Shown in pieces: positions 8,063 to 16,270 of a stretch of 64,000 bases of DNA. Positions within the stretch are counted from its first letter, which is position 1; each line of letters begins with the position of its first letter. Source of the stretch: Paractinoplanes tereljensis (GTDB lineage: Bacteria > Actinomycetota > Actinomycetes > Mycobacteriales > Micromonosporaceae); NCBI RefSeq assembly GCF_016862435.1, contig NZ_BOMY01000044.1, forward strand, positions 103,980 to 167,979, given 5' to 3'. The notes below the pieces were generated by a model. That model saw only the letters and a program-made list of their open reading frames with translations, searched no databases and had not been told where the DNA came from. The translations under genes and the position numbers were made by a program.

Positions 8063-9352
8063 TTATGTGCGGCTGCGTTGTCCGTAGTCATTGGCCGCCT
8101 CGAAAACCTTCTGGGCGTACGGCTGAACAGCGTTGTACGAGAGAATCGCGTCCCACCACTGCTCCGCCTTGGACAGGTCGCGCCCGCCCTGGCACAGGTA
8201 GGTCGCCGCGGTCAGTGACGCATCGTCGATGTCGTTGGGGTCGGCGATCCCGTTGTTGTCGGCGTCCACCTTGTATTGGTTCCAGGTGGTCGGGATGAAC
8301 TGCAGCGGCCCGACCGCCCGGTCGTAGGTGGTGTCCCCGTCGAGCGTGCCCTGGTCGGAGTCGGCGATCAGCTGCCGCCCACCCTTGCCGTCCAGCGGCA
8401 GCCCATAGATCGGCGGCGACACCGACCCGTCCACTCCTAGGACAGCTCCGTTGGCGCTGCCGTGCGCCGACTCGACGCTGGCGATCGCGGCGATCGTGGT
8501 CCAGCTCAGGTGGCAGGCCGGCATGGAGCGGGTGAGCACCAGCTCGGCGTAGCCGTAGGCCTGCACCGCCACCACCGGAATGCCGACCTTGGTGCCGATC
8601 TGCTGCGCCCAGCCGGCCAACGCGTCGGCCGGGCGGGCGCCGTTCTGCACCGGCTGGACCGGGTCGGTGGTGGCCGGCGGCAGATTGCCCGCCCCTGCCG
8701 GGGCCGAACCGGTCGGCAGGCCGGCCGGATAACTCGCGGCCGCCCCCGAGCCAGTCGCATCCAACGGAAATCCGGGCGTCACGCTGGGCGAGGGTGCGGC
8801 TTGCAAAGCTTGCGGTACGAGGTAAGCACCGGCCGTCCCGGCCGCACCGAGCAGCAGGAGCGCGATGATCCCCGGCAGCACCAGCCGCCCGCTGGGTCGC
8901 TTGGCCCAGTCCGACGTGCTGCGCCCCGCCTTACGCGCAACGAGCACCGGATTGGCGCGCCGAAGCCCTCGCGCCTGCACCGGCACCACCGGCGCAGCGG
9001 CGGTCGGCTTGGTTTCGCCCTCGGGGGCGGCGTTGCTCTCCGGCTTGGCCGGGGCTGCCTCGACTGCGGGCTTCTCGCCGACCTCGGCTGGGGGCGCGCT
9101 CTCCGTCTTACTCGCGGGAAGAGGGTCGGCCTTGCTCGCGGGAAGAGGGTCGGCCTTGCTCGCGGGAGGCGGGCCGGTCGGGCTCTCCGGAGCGGCGACC
9201 TCGCTTGGCGCGGGCTTCTCGGCGGCTTCGGTGGTCGATTTATCCACAATCGGTTCCGGGGCCGCGCCGGAGCTGCCGAGTGGTCCGCCCTGGTGCGGCG
9301 CGGCCGCACGCAGCTCAGGTTGCTCCACCGGTTTCTTCCGCCCGTTCGCCAC
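8063..9352 (-). CDS. membrane-anchored lytic transglycosylase (SLT/MltB-like)
   Basis: A 429-residue protein read from GTG. About 165 residues of Pro/Ala/Glu-rich cytoplasmic sequence contain three PASK-type repeats (8-residue units, 24-bp DNA repeats near 9108-9180). One membrane segment, LVLPGIIALLLLGAAG, follows, and then an extracytoplasmic catalytic domain. IAAIASVESAHG carries the expected catalytic Glu; YGLPLDG, VGPLQFIPTTW and NDIDDASLTAATYLC are typical of the actinobacterial lytic murein transglycosylase family. The role is cleavage of peptidoglycan glycan strands during growth or remodelling. It is transcribed away from the FmdB-like gene. Confidence 0.85.
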   Translation of the reverse strand: MANGRKKPVEQPELRAAAPHQGGPLGSSGAAPEPIVDKSTTEAAEKPAPSEVAAPESPTGPPPASKADPLPASKADPLPASKTESAPPAEVGEKPAVEAAPAKPESNAAPEGETKPTAAAPVVPVQARGLRRANPVLVARKAGRSTSDWAKRPSGRLVLPGIIALLLLGAAGTAGAYLVPQALQAAPSPSVTPGFPLDATGSGAAASYPAGLPTGSAPAGAGNLPPATTDPVQPVQNGARPADALAGWAQQIGTKVGIPVVAVQAYGYAELVLTRSMPACHLSWTTIAAIASVESAHGSANGAVLGVDGSVSPPIYGLPLDGKGGRQLIADSDQGTLDGDTTYDRAVGPLQFIPTTWNQYKVDADNNGIADPNDIDDASLTAATYLCQGGRDLSKAEQWWDAILSYNAVQPYAQKVFEAANDYGQRSRT

Positions 9353-9473
9353 GGCCCGACCCTACCTGCCGACGGCTCGCCGCAAGAGGCCGCGTAGAGG
9401 AGGCCGAATCACATTCTGGAGGGTCGGACCGGCTGGGTGCCGTTCTGTCATACAAGAGGCCTACGCTTTGCCA

Positions 9474-9692
9474 ATGCCGCGTTACGAGTTCCGGTGCCGC
9501 TCCTGCGGCGACACCTTCGAGGTCAGCCGCCCGATGCGGGAGGCCGCCGCGCCCACCGTCTGCCCCCAGGGTCACGACGACACGGTGAAGCTGCTCTCCG
9601 CCGTCGCGGTCACCGGCCGCGGCGGCTCGTCCCCGGCCCCGTCCGCCGGCCCCAGCGGCGGCGGGTGTTGCGGCGGCGGCTGCGGCTGCTGA
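9474..9692 (+). CDS. FmdB-family small zinc-ribbon protein
   Basis: A 72-residue protein starting MPRYEFRCRSCGDTFEV, the FmdB zinc-ribbon signature, with one CxxC pair (residues 8-11). The second pair usual in the family appears to be replaced by the single Cys in TVCPQGHDD. The C-terminus is unusually rich in Gly and Cys (GGGCCGGGCGC), a tail common in actinobacterial members. The function is unknown; family members are often called regulatory proteins without strong evidence. A good hairpin terminator follows 11 bp after the stop. Confidence 0.85.
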   Translation: MPRYEFRCRSCGDTFEVSRPMREAAAPTVCPQGHDDTVKLLSAVAVTGRGGSSPAPSAGPSGGGCCGGGCGC

Positions 9693-9703
9693 TCTAGTCC
9701 CGC

Positions 9704-9735
9704 AGACCGGGGCCGAGCCGCCGGTCTACTTTTTT
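9704..9735 (+). terminator. rho-independent terminator after the FmdB-like gene
   Basis: AGACCGG (9704-9710) pairs perfectly with CCGGTCT (9721-9727). The loop can itself pair GGC with GCC. Six consecutive T residues (9730-9735) follow. This is one of the few canonical T-tailed terminators in the window. Confidence 0.85.
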
Positions 9736-10165
9736 GTGTCTCCAGGGGTGCGCCAGCGGCGTGACCTCGGGCCTCTGCGCGCCCGGAACCACCCCTACTC
9801 GTGAGTCACTTCGAGTACGCATGGTGATCGTTCGGGTGAGCTACGGTCGCTCGCGGTGTTTGGCGATCGTGAGCGTCGTTACTCTACGGAGTGAGCGTGC
9901 GACGTGGAGAGACGCTGCCGCAGGTGACCCGGACGAGTACACCCGAACGGTCGGCCGGAAGTGACCAACTGCGGCGTGACTTGGGTCGATCCATTTCGTT
10001 ACGTCACGCGTAGTGCATAGCGAGCGTCGATGACTCCGGGCGGGAATTCCTCCCTCCAGGGTCGGTCATGACGTGTAGATCGTTACCGTCCGTTTCTACG
10101 ATGCACGGTGACAGAGTGATACGGCAGCATGGGACACGACTTCCCAAAGGAGGCGGAGGTTCACC
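9736..10165. other. intergenic region before the cyclase-STAND gene
   Basis: The 430 bp have no convincing gene. Short open frames here lack a ribosome site and start-codon context. A strong tandem Shine-Dalgarno sequence, AAAGGAGG (10146-10153) followed by GGAGG (10155-10159), fixes the downstream GTG start. I see no clear promoter boxes. Confidence 0.6.
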
Positions 10166-12802
10166 GTGTCGGGACGGACCGAGCTGCCGAGCGGGCTGGT
10201 GACCTTTATGTTCACCGACATCGAGGGCTCGACGCGGTTGGCCCGGATGCTCGGAGACGAATACCGCCTCGTTCTCGGCGCGCATCGATCGGTGTTGCGC
10301 GCTGCGCTGAGTGACTTCGACGGTGTCGAGCTCTTCACCGAGGGTGACTCTTTCTTCGTGGCATTCCAGGATGCGGGCGCCGCGCTGGCCGCCTCGGTCG
10401 AGGCCCAGCGGCGACTGTCCGCACATGACTGGCCGGGCCGCGACGCCATGCCGCGTGTCCGGATGGGCATGCACACCGGGTGGGCCACCCCGGTCGGCGA
10501 CGAGTACGCGAGCGTCGAGGTGCACCGGGCCGCCCGGGTGGCGGCGGCTGCGCACGGTGGTCAGATTCTCTGTTCGGGTGCCACCGCGCTGTCCGTTCGC
10601 ACCGACGGCGCTCCCGCACCCACGGTGACGACCACGATGACCAAGCAGCTGGCCGGCGTCGACTTTCTCGATCTCGGGCCGCACCGGCTGCGCGGCTTCG
10701 ACGACGACGAACGCCTCTTCCAGGTGATCGCGGCCGGACTCGACCGCGACTTTCCCCGCCCGCGCACCCCGGGCAGCCCCAAACACAACCTGCCGGCCGC
10801 GCTGAGTTCGTTCGTCGGCCGCCGCACCGAGGCCGCCGACCTGGCCGAGCTGCTCACCAGCAACCGGATAGTCACGATCACCGGACCGGGTGGCGCCGGC
10901 AAGACGCGCCTTTCGTTCGCGGTGGGCGAGCGCGTGCTCACGTCGTACCCGCACGGGGTTTGGACGGTTGATGCGGTCAGCGCGGCTACCGGCCTGGCCC
11001 CCGCCCTGGCCGCGGCCCTGGGCCTGCGCACCGAGCCGGGCCGGCCGGTTCTGGAGACGCTGCTCGAGCAGTGCGCGGATCGGCGGATGCTGCTTCTCCT
11101 GCAGACCTGCGACGCGGCCCCGGCGGCCTGCGCCGGCCTGATCCGGATGCTGCTGGCCGCCTGCCCGCAGATGGACGTGCTGGTCACCGGCCGGGAACCG
11201 CTGGGCGTGCACGGCGAGGTGGTGTGGCGGATCCCGCCGATGACCCCGGCCGACGCGTTCACGCTGCTCAGCGAGCGGGCCGCGGCGGCCCGCGGCGGTC
11301 GGCCGGGGCCGGTCGAGGAGAGCACCGACCTGGCTCGGGTGGCGTCCCGGCTGGAGGGTTCGCCGCTGGCCGCGGAGCTGGCCGCCGGGCGGCTGCGGAT
11401 GTTCACGGCCGGGCAGCTCGCGGCCCGGCTGGACGACCCGATCGCCGCGCTCGACCCGGTCTCGGGCGAGATGGGCGAGCGGCACGACAGCATCACGGCC
11501 AGCCTGGACTGGTCCTACCGCACGTTGAGCGGTCGCGCCGCCGGTCTGCTGCGGCGCCTCTCGGTCTTTGCCGGCGCGGTCGATCTGTCCGCGGTGGAGT
11601 GGTGTGGTCCGGACGCGCTCGGTTCGCTGGCCGAGCTGACCGAGAAATCCCTGATCGATGTCGTGCCCGGCCCGCTCTACCGGATGTCCGAGCAGGTGCG
11701 GGCGTATTCGACCCGGCAGCTCTCGGCGGCCGGCGACGAGCACGCGTCCCGGGATCGGCACGTGGCCTGGTCGCTGCACACGCTCGACTCGGTGACCGTG
11801 GACACCGACGGCCAGCCGCGCACGGTCTCGCTCACCGAGCTGGCGCCGTTCGTGGCCGAGTGGCGGGCGGCGTTGCGCTGGGCGGCGGCCGAGGGCGATG
11901 TGTCCGCCGGGCTGCGTCTGGCCGGCGGGCTCGACCCGTGGTGGCGTGAGCACGGCGGTGCCCGCGAGGGCCGGGACCTGTTGTTCCGCCTCTACCACCG
12001 GCTGGACGAGGCCGAGATCGCCCCGGCCGCACTGGCCACCGCGTACCTGACTCATGCCGGGCTGGCCGACGACCGGGACGAGCGGAACCGCTTCCTCGAG
12101 CGCGCCGAGCGCATCGCCCGCGATATCGACAACCAGGATCTGCTGGTCCGGGCGTTGGTCGGGGGCCGGCTGACGCTGCTGGAGAACCGGAACTACGACG
12201 AGGCCGAGCAGTTCTGCCGCGACGTGATCGGGCAGGCCGACCAGTCCGAGGCGGCGCTGCCGGCCGTGGTGACCCTGGCCGAGTTGCTCTGCCGGCGCGA
12301 CGCCCTGGACGAGGCGGCTGACCTGCTCGGCGGGGCTCGCCAGTGGGAGGCCAGCCGGCCGGAGGACCGGGGCCGGCGCACCGTGGACTGGCTGCTCGGG
12401 ATCGTGGCGCTGCGCCGCCGGGACCTGGTGGCCGCGCACGACCACCTGGTGGTGGCGTTGCGGTCGCGACTGCGGCACGGGTTCCGGGGGGCCGCCGCCG
12501 ACGCGGTCGCGGCGATCGCGGTCCGCTGTGCCCTCGGCGGCGACCCGGGGATGGCGGCCGTGCTGTTCGGCGGGGCCGAGGCGGCGCGCGGTGCTCGGCG
12601 TACGCCCATGTTCGGAAGTTTCTGGTCGGCGCAGCAGCTCTGGCTGCGTACCTCCCTCGGCGACGCGGCGTTCGACGCCGCGTACGCCGAGGGGGTTGGT
12701 CAAGGTTTTGATCGGATTGTGGCTATGGCCCTGGCCGTCGAGCACCCGGACCTGGAGGACGGTGCCGCCCGTTTCATCGGTTCAGCGCTTCGGCCCTCGT
12801 GA
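10166..12802 (+). CDS. class III nucleotide cyclase fused to a STAND/NB-ARC ATPase and TPR-like region
   Basis: An 878-residue protein. Residues 10-180 form a class III adenylyl/guanylyl cyclase domain: TFMFTDIEGSTRLA has the first metal Asp and FTEGDSFFVAF the second. VHRAARVAAAAHGGQ replaces the usual transition-state Asn with His but keeps the Arg. A P-loop ATPase follows with ITGPGGAGKTRLSFAVG near residue 240 and RMLLLLQTCDAA as a Walker B-like strand. The C-terminal 400 residues are helical and repeat-like. Homologues often end in a LuxR DNA-binding domain; none is visible here. The likely role is cyclic-nucleotide or ligand-gated signalling, with the ligand unknown. The last 29 bases overlap the convergent phospholipase gene. 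Confidence 0.85.
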   Translation: MSGRTELPSGLVTFMFTDIEGSTRLARMLGDEYRLVLGAHRSVLRAALSDFDGVELFTEGDSFFVAFQDAGAALAASVEAQRRLSAHDWPGRDAMPRVRMGMHTGWATPVGDEYASVEVHRAARVAAAAHGGQILCSGATALSVRTDGAPAPTVTTTMTKQLAGVDFLDLGPHRLRGFDDDERLFQVIAAGLDRDFPRPRTPGSPKHNLPAALSSFVGRRTEAADLAELLTSNRIVTITGPGGAGKTRLSFAVGERVLTSYPHGVWTVDAVSAATGLAPALAAALGLRTEPGRPVLETLLEQCADRRMLLLLQTCDAAPAACAGLIRMLLAACPQMDVLVTGREPLGVHGEVVWRIPPMTPADAFTLLSERAAAARGGRPGPVEESTDLARVASRLEGSPLAAELAAGRLRMFTAGQLAARLDDPIAALDPVSGEMGERHDSITASLDWSYRTLSGRAAGLLRRLSVFAGAVDLSAVEWCGPDALGSLAELTEKSLIDVVPGPLYRMSEQVRAYSTRQLSAAGDEHASRDRHVAWSLHTLDSVTVDTDGQPRTVSLTELAPFVAEWRAALRWAAAEGDVSAGLRLAGGLDPWWREHGGAREGRDLLFRLYHRLDEAEIAPAALATAYLTHAGLADDRDERNRFLERAERIARDIDNQDLLVRALVGGRLTLLENRNYDEAEQFCRDVIGQADQSEAALPAVVTLAELLCRRDALDEAADLLGGARQWEASRPEDRGRRTVDWLLGIVALRRRDLVAAHDHLVVALRSRLRHGFRGAAADAVAAIAVRCALGGDPGMAAVLFGGAEAARGARRTPMFGSFWSAQQLWLRTSLGDAAFDAAYAEGVGQGFDRIVAMALAVEHPDLEDGAARFIGSALRPS

Positions 12803-13268
12803 GATCGGCCTGGGTGATCCGGAGCCCGCCGAACAGGTGCACGGCCTGGTAGTACGTCCAGGCCAGGCTGTAGCAGGCCGGGCGCACGATGCTGCTGTAG
12901 GTGGTGCAGACCCGCTTGAGGTCGGCGTAGAACGTGTTGTCGACCCGGTCCTTGTTGGCCGGGAAGGCGCCCAGGTCCTTGTAGTTGCGGTAGCCGAAGT
13001 CGTGATGCCAGCAGGACAGGCTGAAATCGAACCCGAGCGGCTTGTCCGGGCTGGCTGAGCAGTAGTCGGTCGACCAGTCGAAGTTGTAGGACTTCCACGG
13101 GTCCCGGTTGAGCCGGGCCGAGTTCCACGCGCTGGTGCTGCTGGCGGTGGGTTGGGTCCAGCCGGCCAGAACGGTGGCTTTGTCGGCGGTGGCAGCGTGG
13201 GCAACCCCGGACGGAGCGAGCACGATTCCGAGGCTGAGTATCGCGGCGAGGACGATGCGTCGGACCAT
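12774..13268 (-). CDS. secreted prokaryotic phospholipase A2
   Basis: A 164-residue precursor with a Sec signal peptide (RRIVLAAILSLGIVLAPSG, cleavage after AHA). The mature domain contains the PLA2 active site CWHHDFGYRNY, with the His-Asp dyad and preceding Cys, and a further Cys pair that fits the two-disulfide bacterial/fungal PLA2 family (PF09056). It should hydrolyse the sn-2 ester of phospholipids outside the cell. The ATG at 13268 was chosen because it gives a normal signal peptide; an upstream in-frame start would add 12 residues. It converges with and overlaps the cyclase-STAND gene. Confidence 0.85.
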   Translation of the reverse strand: MVRRIVLAAILSLGIVLAPSGVAHAATADKATVLAGWTQPTASSTSAWNSARLNRDPWKSYNFDWSTDYCSASPDKPLGFDFSLSCWHHDFGYRNYKDLGAFPANKDRVDNTFYADLKRVCTTYSSIVRPACYSLAWTYYQAVHLFGGLRITQADLTRAEALNR

Positions 13269-13356
13269 ACGCGCAGTGTTCGTATCGCTACGATCTGCAT
13301 ACAAGGGTGTCGATCGGCTTTTCCGCCGCCCGCGGCAACCTACCAGCGGGTATTCC

Positions 13357-13376
13357 TAAACGATCGTTTATATGAT
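13357..13376 (+). promoter_or_regulatory. 14-bp perfect palindrome next to a -10 box upstream of the potassium channel gene
   Basis: TAAACGATCGTTTA (13357-13370) is a perfect palindrome in an unusually AT-rich patch of the 164-bp divergent gap. It abuts TATGAT (13371-13376), a good -10 hexamer for the rightward channel gene, so a bound regulator would occupy the promoter spacer. The shape resembles TetR-family operators, but no regulator gene is adjacent. There is no matching -35 box. Confidence 0.55.
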
Positions 13377-13432
13377 GTCCTGAGGGGCGGTCCGGCGCGT
13401 GGCCGCTATGGTGTGCGTGTGCGGGACGAGAA

Positions 13433-14446
13433 ATGATCCACTTACCCCTGGTCCGCCAGGGTCCCCTGCGTGCGCTCGCGGTCCGGGTGGCCTTAGCTGT
13501 CACGCTCGTCCTGGTCACGGTCACGATCATCTACCTCGACCGAGACGGCTACCGGGACATCAACGAGGACGGCCTGACCCTCCTCGACTGCTTCTACTAC
13601 GCGGTCGTGTCCCTCTCGACGACCGGCTACGGCGACATCACCCCGTACACCCCCGCAGCGCGGCTGGTGAACATCCTGGCGATCACCCCCGCGCGGGTGC
13701 TCTTCCTGATCATCCTGGTCGGCACCACCCTCGAGGTGCTCACCGACCAGTACCGCAACAGCCTGCGGGTCGGCCGGTGGAGGCGAAAGTTGAAGGACCA
13801 CGTCATCGTCTGCGGCTACGGCACAAAAGGTAGGGCGGCGGTCGCCGCGCTGCTGGAGAACGGCTGGGACAAGGCGCGGATCGTGGTGGTGGAGAGCCGG
13901 GAGGACGCGGTTCGGCAGGCCGCCTCGAACGGCCTGGTCGCGGTCGAGGGCAACGCCACCCGCTCGGCGGTCCTCAACGAGGCCGACGTCAAGAACTGCA
14001 AGGCCGTCATCATCGCCACCGACAGCGACGAGGCGTCGGTCCTGATCAGCCTCACCGTCCGCCAGCTGACCGCCGGCCAGGTGCGCATCATCGCCGCGGT
14101 CCGCGAACAGGAGAACGCCGCCCTGCTCAAGCAGAGCGGCGCCCACCACGTGATCGTCTCCTCGGCCACCGCCGGCCGCCTGCTGGGCCTGACGACAACG
14201 GCCCCACCGCTGATCGACGTGGTCGAAGATCTGCTGACCCCCGGCCAGGGGATGGCATTGGCCATGCGCAGCGCCGAACGAGCCGAGGTCGGCCAGAACC
14301 CGCGGGAACTGAAGACGCTGGTGGTCGCGCTGATCCGGCGGGGCAAGGTGCTGCCGCTCGGCGGCGACCAGGTGATCACCATCGATACGGGCGACATGCT
14401 GGTTTATATCCGCGCCGACGAGAGTGCCGTGGGCGCCGCCATCTGA
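13433..14446 (+). CDS. potassium channel with RCK (TrkA-N/TrkA-C) domains
   Basis: A 337-residue protein. The first hydrophobic helix (VALAVTLVLVTVTIIYL) and a pore loop with the selectivity filter STTGYGDITPY (near residue 65) precede a second helix. A cytosolic TrkA-N/RCK domain then begins VIVCGYGTKGRAAVAALL near residue 122 (nucleotide-binding Rossmann motif), with a TrkA-C-like region at the end. It is a two-helix, ligand-gated K+ channel, similar to MthK or Kch. The PLA2 gene is divergent. Confidence 0.93.
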   Translation: MIHLPLVRQGPLRALAVRVALAVTLVLVTVTIIYLDRDGYRDINEDGLTLLDCFYYAVVSLSTTGYGDITPYTPAARLVNILAITPARVLFLIILVGTTLEVLTDQYRNSLRVGRWRRKLKDHVIVCGYGTKGRAAVAALLENGWDKARIVVVESREDAVRQAASNGLVAVEGNATRSAVLNEADVKNCKAVIIATDSDEASVLISLTVRQLTAGQVRIIAAVREQENAALLKQSGAHHVIVSSATAGRLLGLTTTAPPLIDVVEDLLTPGQGMALAMRSAERAEVGQNPRELKTLVVALIRRGKVLPLGGDQVITIDTGDMLVYIRADESAVGAAI

Positions 14447-14486
14447 AGGCGGCCGCTGCCGATCGTGATGTGAAAATTACACAGGG

Positions 14487-14514
14487 TTGACCCAGCGAGA
14501 TACTTCGATACATT
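14487..14514 (+). promoter_or_regulatory. predicted promoter of the first Fxs precursor gene
   Basis: TTGACC (14487-14492), a 16-bp spacer and TACATT (14509-14514) form a good vegetative-type promoter in an AT-rich patch. A leader of about 60 nt would precede fxsA1, whose ribosome site GAAGGGG is at 14567-14573. Confidence 0.6.
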
Positions 14515-14580
14515 GTCTCCAAGTGGTCCTGCGTGGGTGCTGGACCCCTGCCGGTACGCATGCGCCGAAGGGGTCGCTAC

Positions 14581-14754
14581 ATGACCGAGAACATGGGGGC
14601 GGAAATCCTGCAGCTTCCCCGTCCTGAGGACATCTCTTTGGATGGGTGGGAGGAGATCCGTGACTCGCCTCTTGCTCACGCGCTGGAGCGCTGGATCAAC
14701 CGCGATCCAGACCAATCCGAGAAGTCCCTATCTATCTTTGCGAACGTCACGTAA
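14581..14754 (+). CDS. fxsA: FxSxx-COOH-type precursor peptide 1 (C-terminus FANVT)
   Basis: A 57-residue acidic peptide. The conserved leader-like core is ISLDGWEEIRDSPLAHALER (residues 18-37). The chain ends SLSIFANVT-COOH, a core of the type F-x-N-x-x at the extreme C-terminus (F53, N55). FxSxx-COOH peptides are substrates of FxsB radical SAM enzymes that link a Phe ring to the side-chain beta-carbon of the residue two positions later; Asn at that position is accepted in related three-residue cyclophanes. ATG at 14581 is preceded by GAAGGGG at 7 bp; an in-frame start 48 bases upstream lacks such a site. It is the first gene of the Fxs locus. Confidence 0.82.
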   Translation: MTENMGAEILQLPRPEDISLDGWEEIRDSPLAHALERWINRDPDQSEKSLSIFANVT

Positions 14755-14960
14755 AGGTAGGCAGATCGGAAGTCCGACATGAGTCCCACCTGAGCGGCGG
14801 GTACTGACGCCGTTCGCGATGCTGTATTAGTGGACAGATGCTTCAGCCGGTGGGAACGCACCCTTTGGACGGTTCACGATGCATGACACGTCTGCTGTGG
14901 ACACCCGAGCTTCCGGCCTGATCGGTGGTCTTGCCGCCCGTCGCCCGAGCTGAGGGCGCC
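14755..14960. other. gap between fxsA1 and fxsC1 with a sequence element shared with the second half-locus
   Basis: No gene is visible. Positions 14817-14851 contain CGATGCTG, then AGTGG, then GCTTCAGCCGGT. The same three blocks in the same order and orientation occur at 28738-28787, upstream of the second fxsC. TATTAG (14825-14830), between the blocks, could be a -10 box for fxsC1. A short hairpin TCGGA-AG-TCCGA lies just after the fxsA1 stop and could weaken read-through. Confidence 0.5.
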
Positions 14961-16229
14961 ATGGACCTCGGCCAGACTCCGGAGAATCGCTCCGGCGACC
15001 TGCCGCCGGGGCGTATTTCCCGAGACCGCATGCCGTACTTCTTCCTCAGCGGCGCCCGTGGCGAGGACGGTGTCTACGTCGCTCGCTTCTTTCAAGATCT
15101 GTCTGCGGCTGTCCGGGGCCGGCTGCCCGCCGGCACTCCGGTCGCCGAGGTCGGCTTCCTCGAGCCCGGTGACGACGCAGAACCGCTGCGCTGGCGCGCG
15201 GACCCGGAGTCCGCGTTGGCCACCGCGCAGACGTTCATAGCCCTCTGTTCGATGCGGTACTTCCTGTCCAGCCGCTGCGGGCGCGACTGGGGTGCTTTTG
15301 CCGAGCGGCTCGACCAGCACGCGGACAGCGCCGACGCGCCGGCCTCCAACCTGATCGCGCTGCGCTGGGCCGACGACGGCCCGCGGGCTCAGCCTCCGAT
15401 GGTGGGCGGCGCGGAAGTCGTCATGCACGCCACGCCCTACGCGGAGGAGATCCGCGAGCTGGTCAAGATCCGGAGTCATCGCGTCGAGTACGAGGCATTT
15501 CTCGACGCCCTGGCCGACCGGATCGTGACTGCTGCTCATCGCTTCCCGCTCCGCCCGGCGGAGCTTGCCCGAATGCGGGCGGCGCTTGACGCGTTCCAGG
15601 ATCATCCGGCTCGGGGCAGCGGCCCCGGCCGGTCGGCGCGAGTTTCGTTCGCGGTGATCACCGGAACCAAGGAACAGATGAGCGCGGTCCGTTCGAACGT
15701 CAACAGCTACGGAAAGCGGCGAGAGGACTGGGCGCCGTATGAGCCCCGGACCAGGCAGCCGGTGATGGACCGGGCCGCCGAGGTCGCGGCCTCACGTCGG
15801 CTGCGCTCCGAATCGGTCGCGCTCGATTCGCTGGGCGATCGACTGGCGGCGGCCGGCGAGCATAACGAGATTGTCGTGTTGTTGGTGGATGCCTGGGCCA
15901 CCCAGCTGAACGAGCTGCGAGCGACCCTGCGGGCGGCGAGTGAACAGGACGACCGCACCGCCGCCGTACTGGTCCCGGTCAACTTCGAGGATCCGGAGAC
16001 CGAGGCGAACAGCGGCATGCTGCGGGTCGAGGTGCTGTCGGTCTTCCGCGACCGGAGTCGGCGCCATGACCTCATGTTCTATCCCGAGGTGAGCACCGCC
16101 GAACGTTTTGACGCCGACTTGGCCGTGGCAATCGTCGAGGCGGAGAACCGCCTTCAGCGCGCGGACGCCGAGGCGGAACGCACGTCCGGCCGATCATCGT
16201 CAGGCCGACCGATCCTTGGTGGGCCGTGA
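14961..16229 (+). CDS. fxsC: TIR-like protein FxsC (copy 1)
   Basis: A 422-residue protein. After about 23 residues, PYFFLSGARGEDGVYVARFF opens a TIR-like domain (to about residue 175). It contains EVGFLEPGDD and TFIALCSMRYFLSSRCGRDW, which aligns with the S-x-W-C-x-x-E active-site region of TIR NADases but has Asp109 at the catalytic Glu position. The C-terminal half contains SFAVITGTKEQMSAV and VVLLVDAWATQLNELR and ends GRPILGGP, as does the second copy (GRPILQGP). The FxsC family accompanies FxSxx-COOH peptides; its reaction is unknown. ATG at 14961 or 15030 could be the start; 14961 is given as the longer one compatible with the paralogue. Confidence 0.82.
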   Translation: MDLGQTPENRSGDLPPGRISRDRMPYFFLSGARGEDGVYVARFFQDLSAAVRGRLPAGTPVAEVGFLEPGDDAEPLRWRADPESALATAQTFIALCSMRYFLSSRCGRDWGAFAERLDQHADSADAPASNLIALRWADDGPRAQPPMVGGAEVVMHATPYAEEIRELVKIRSHRVEYEAFLDALADRIVTAAHRFPLRPAELARMRAALDAFQDHPARGSGPGRSARVSFAVITGTKEQMSAVRSNVNSYGKRREDWAPYEPRTRQPVMDRAAEVAASRRLRSESVALDSLGDRLAAAGEHNEIVVLLVDAWATQLNELRATLRAASEQDDRTAAVLVPVNFEDPETEANSGMLRVEVLSVFRDRSRRHDLMFYPEVSTAERFDADLAVAIVEAENRLQRADAEAERTSGRSSSGRPILGGP

Positions 16230-16270
16230 AACCATTGACCGATTCAACGATCGCCCAGAAGGAGGCGGCC

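Noticed and set aside
9240..9248. DnaA-box-like TTATCCACA
   Set aside because: It is a single site inside the coding sequence of the lytic transglycosylase gene.
9734..9964. Possible 76-codon gene after the FmdB-like terminator
   Set aside because: No ribosome site, atypical codon use and no similarity to known proteins.
10004..12745. 913-codon minus-strand open frame opposite the cyclase-STAND gene
   Set aside because: The translation is low-complexity Arg/Gly/Pro-rich sequence without domains; the plus strand encodes the real protein.
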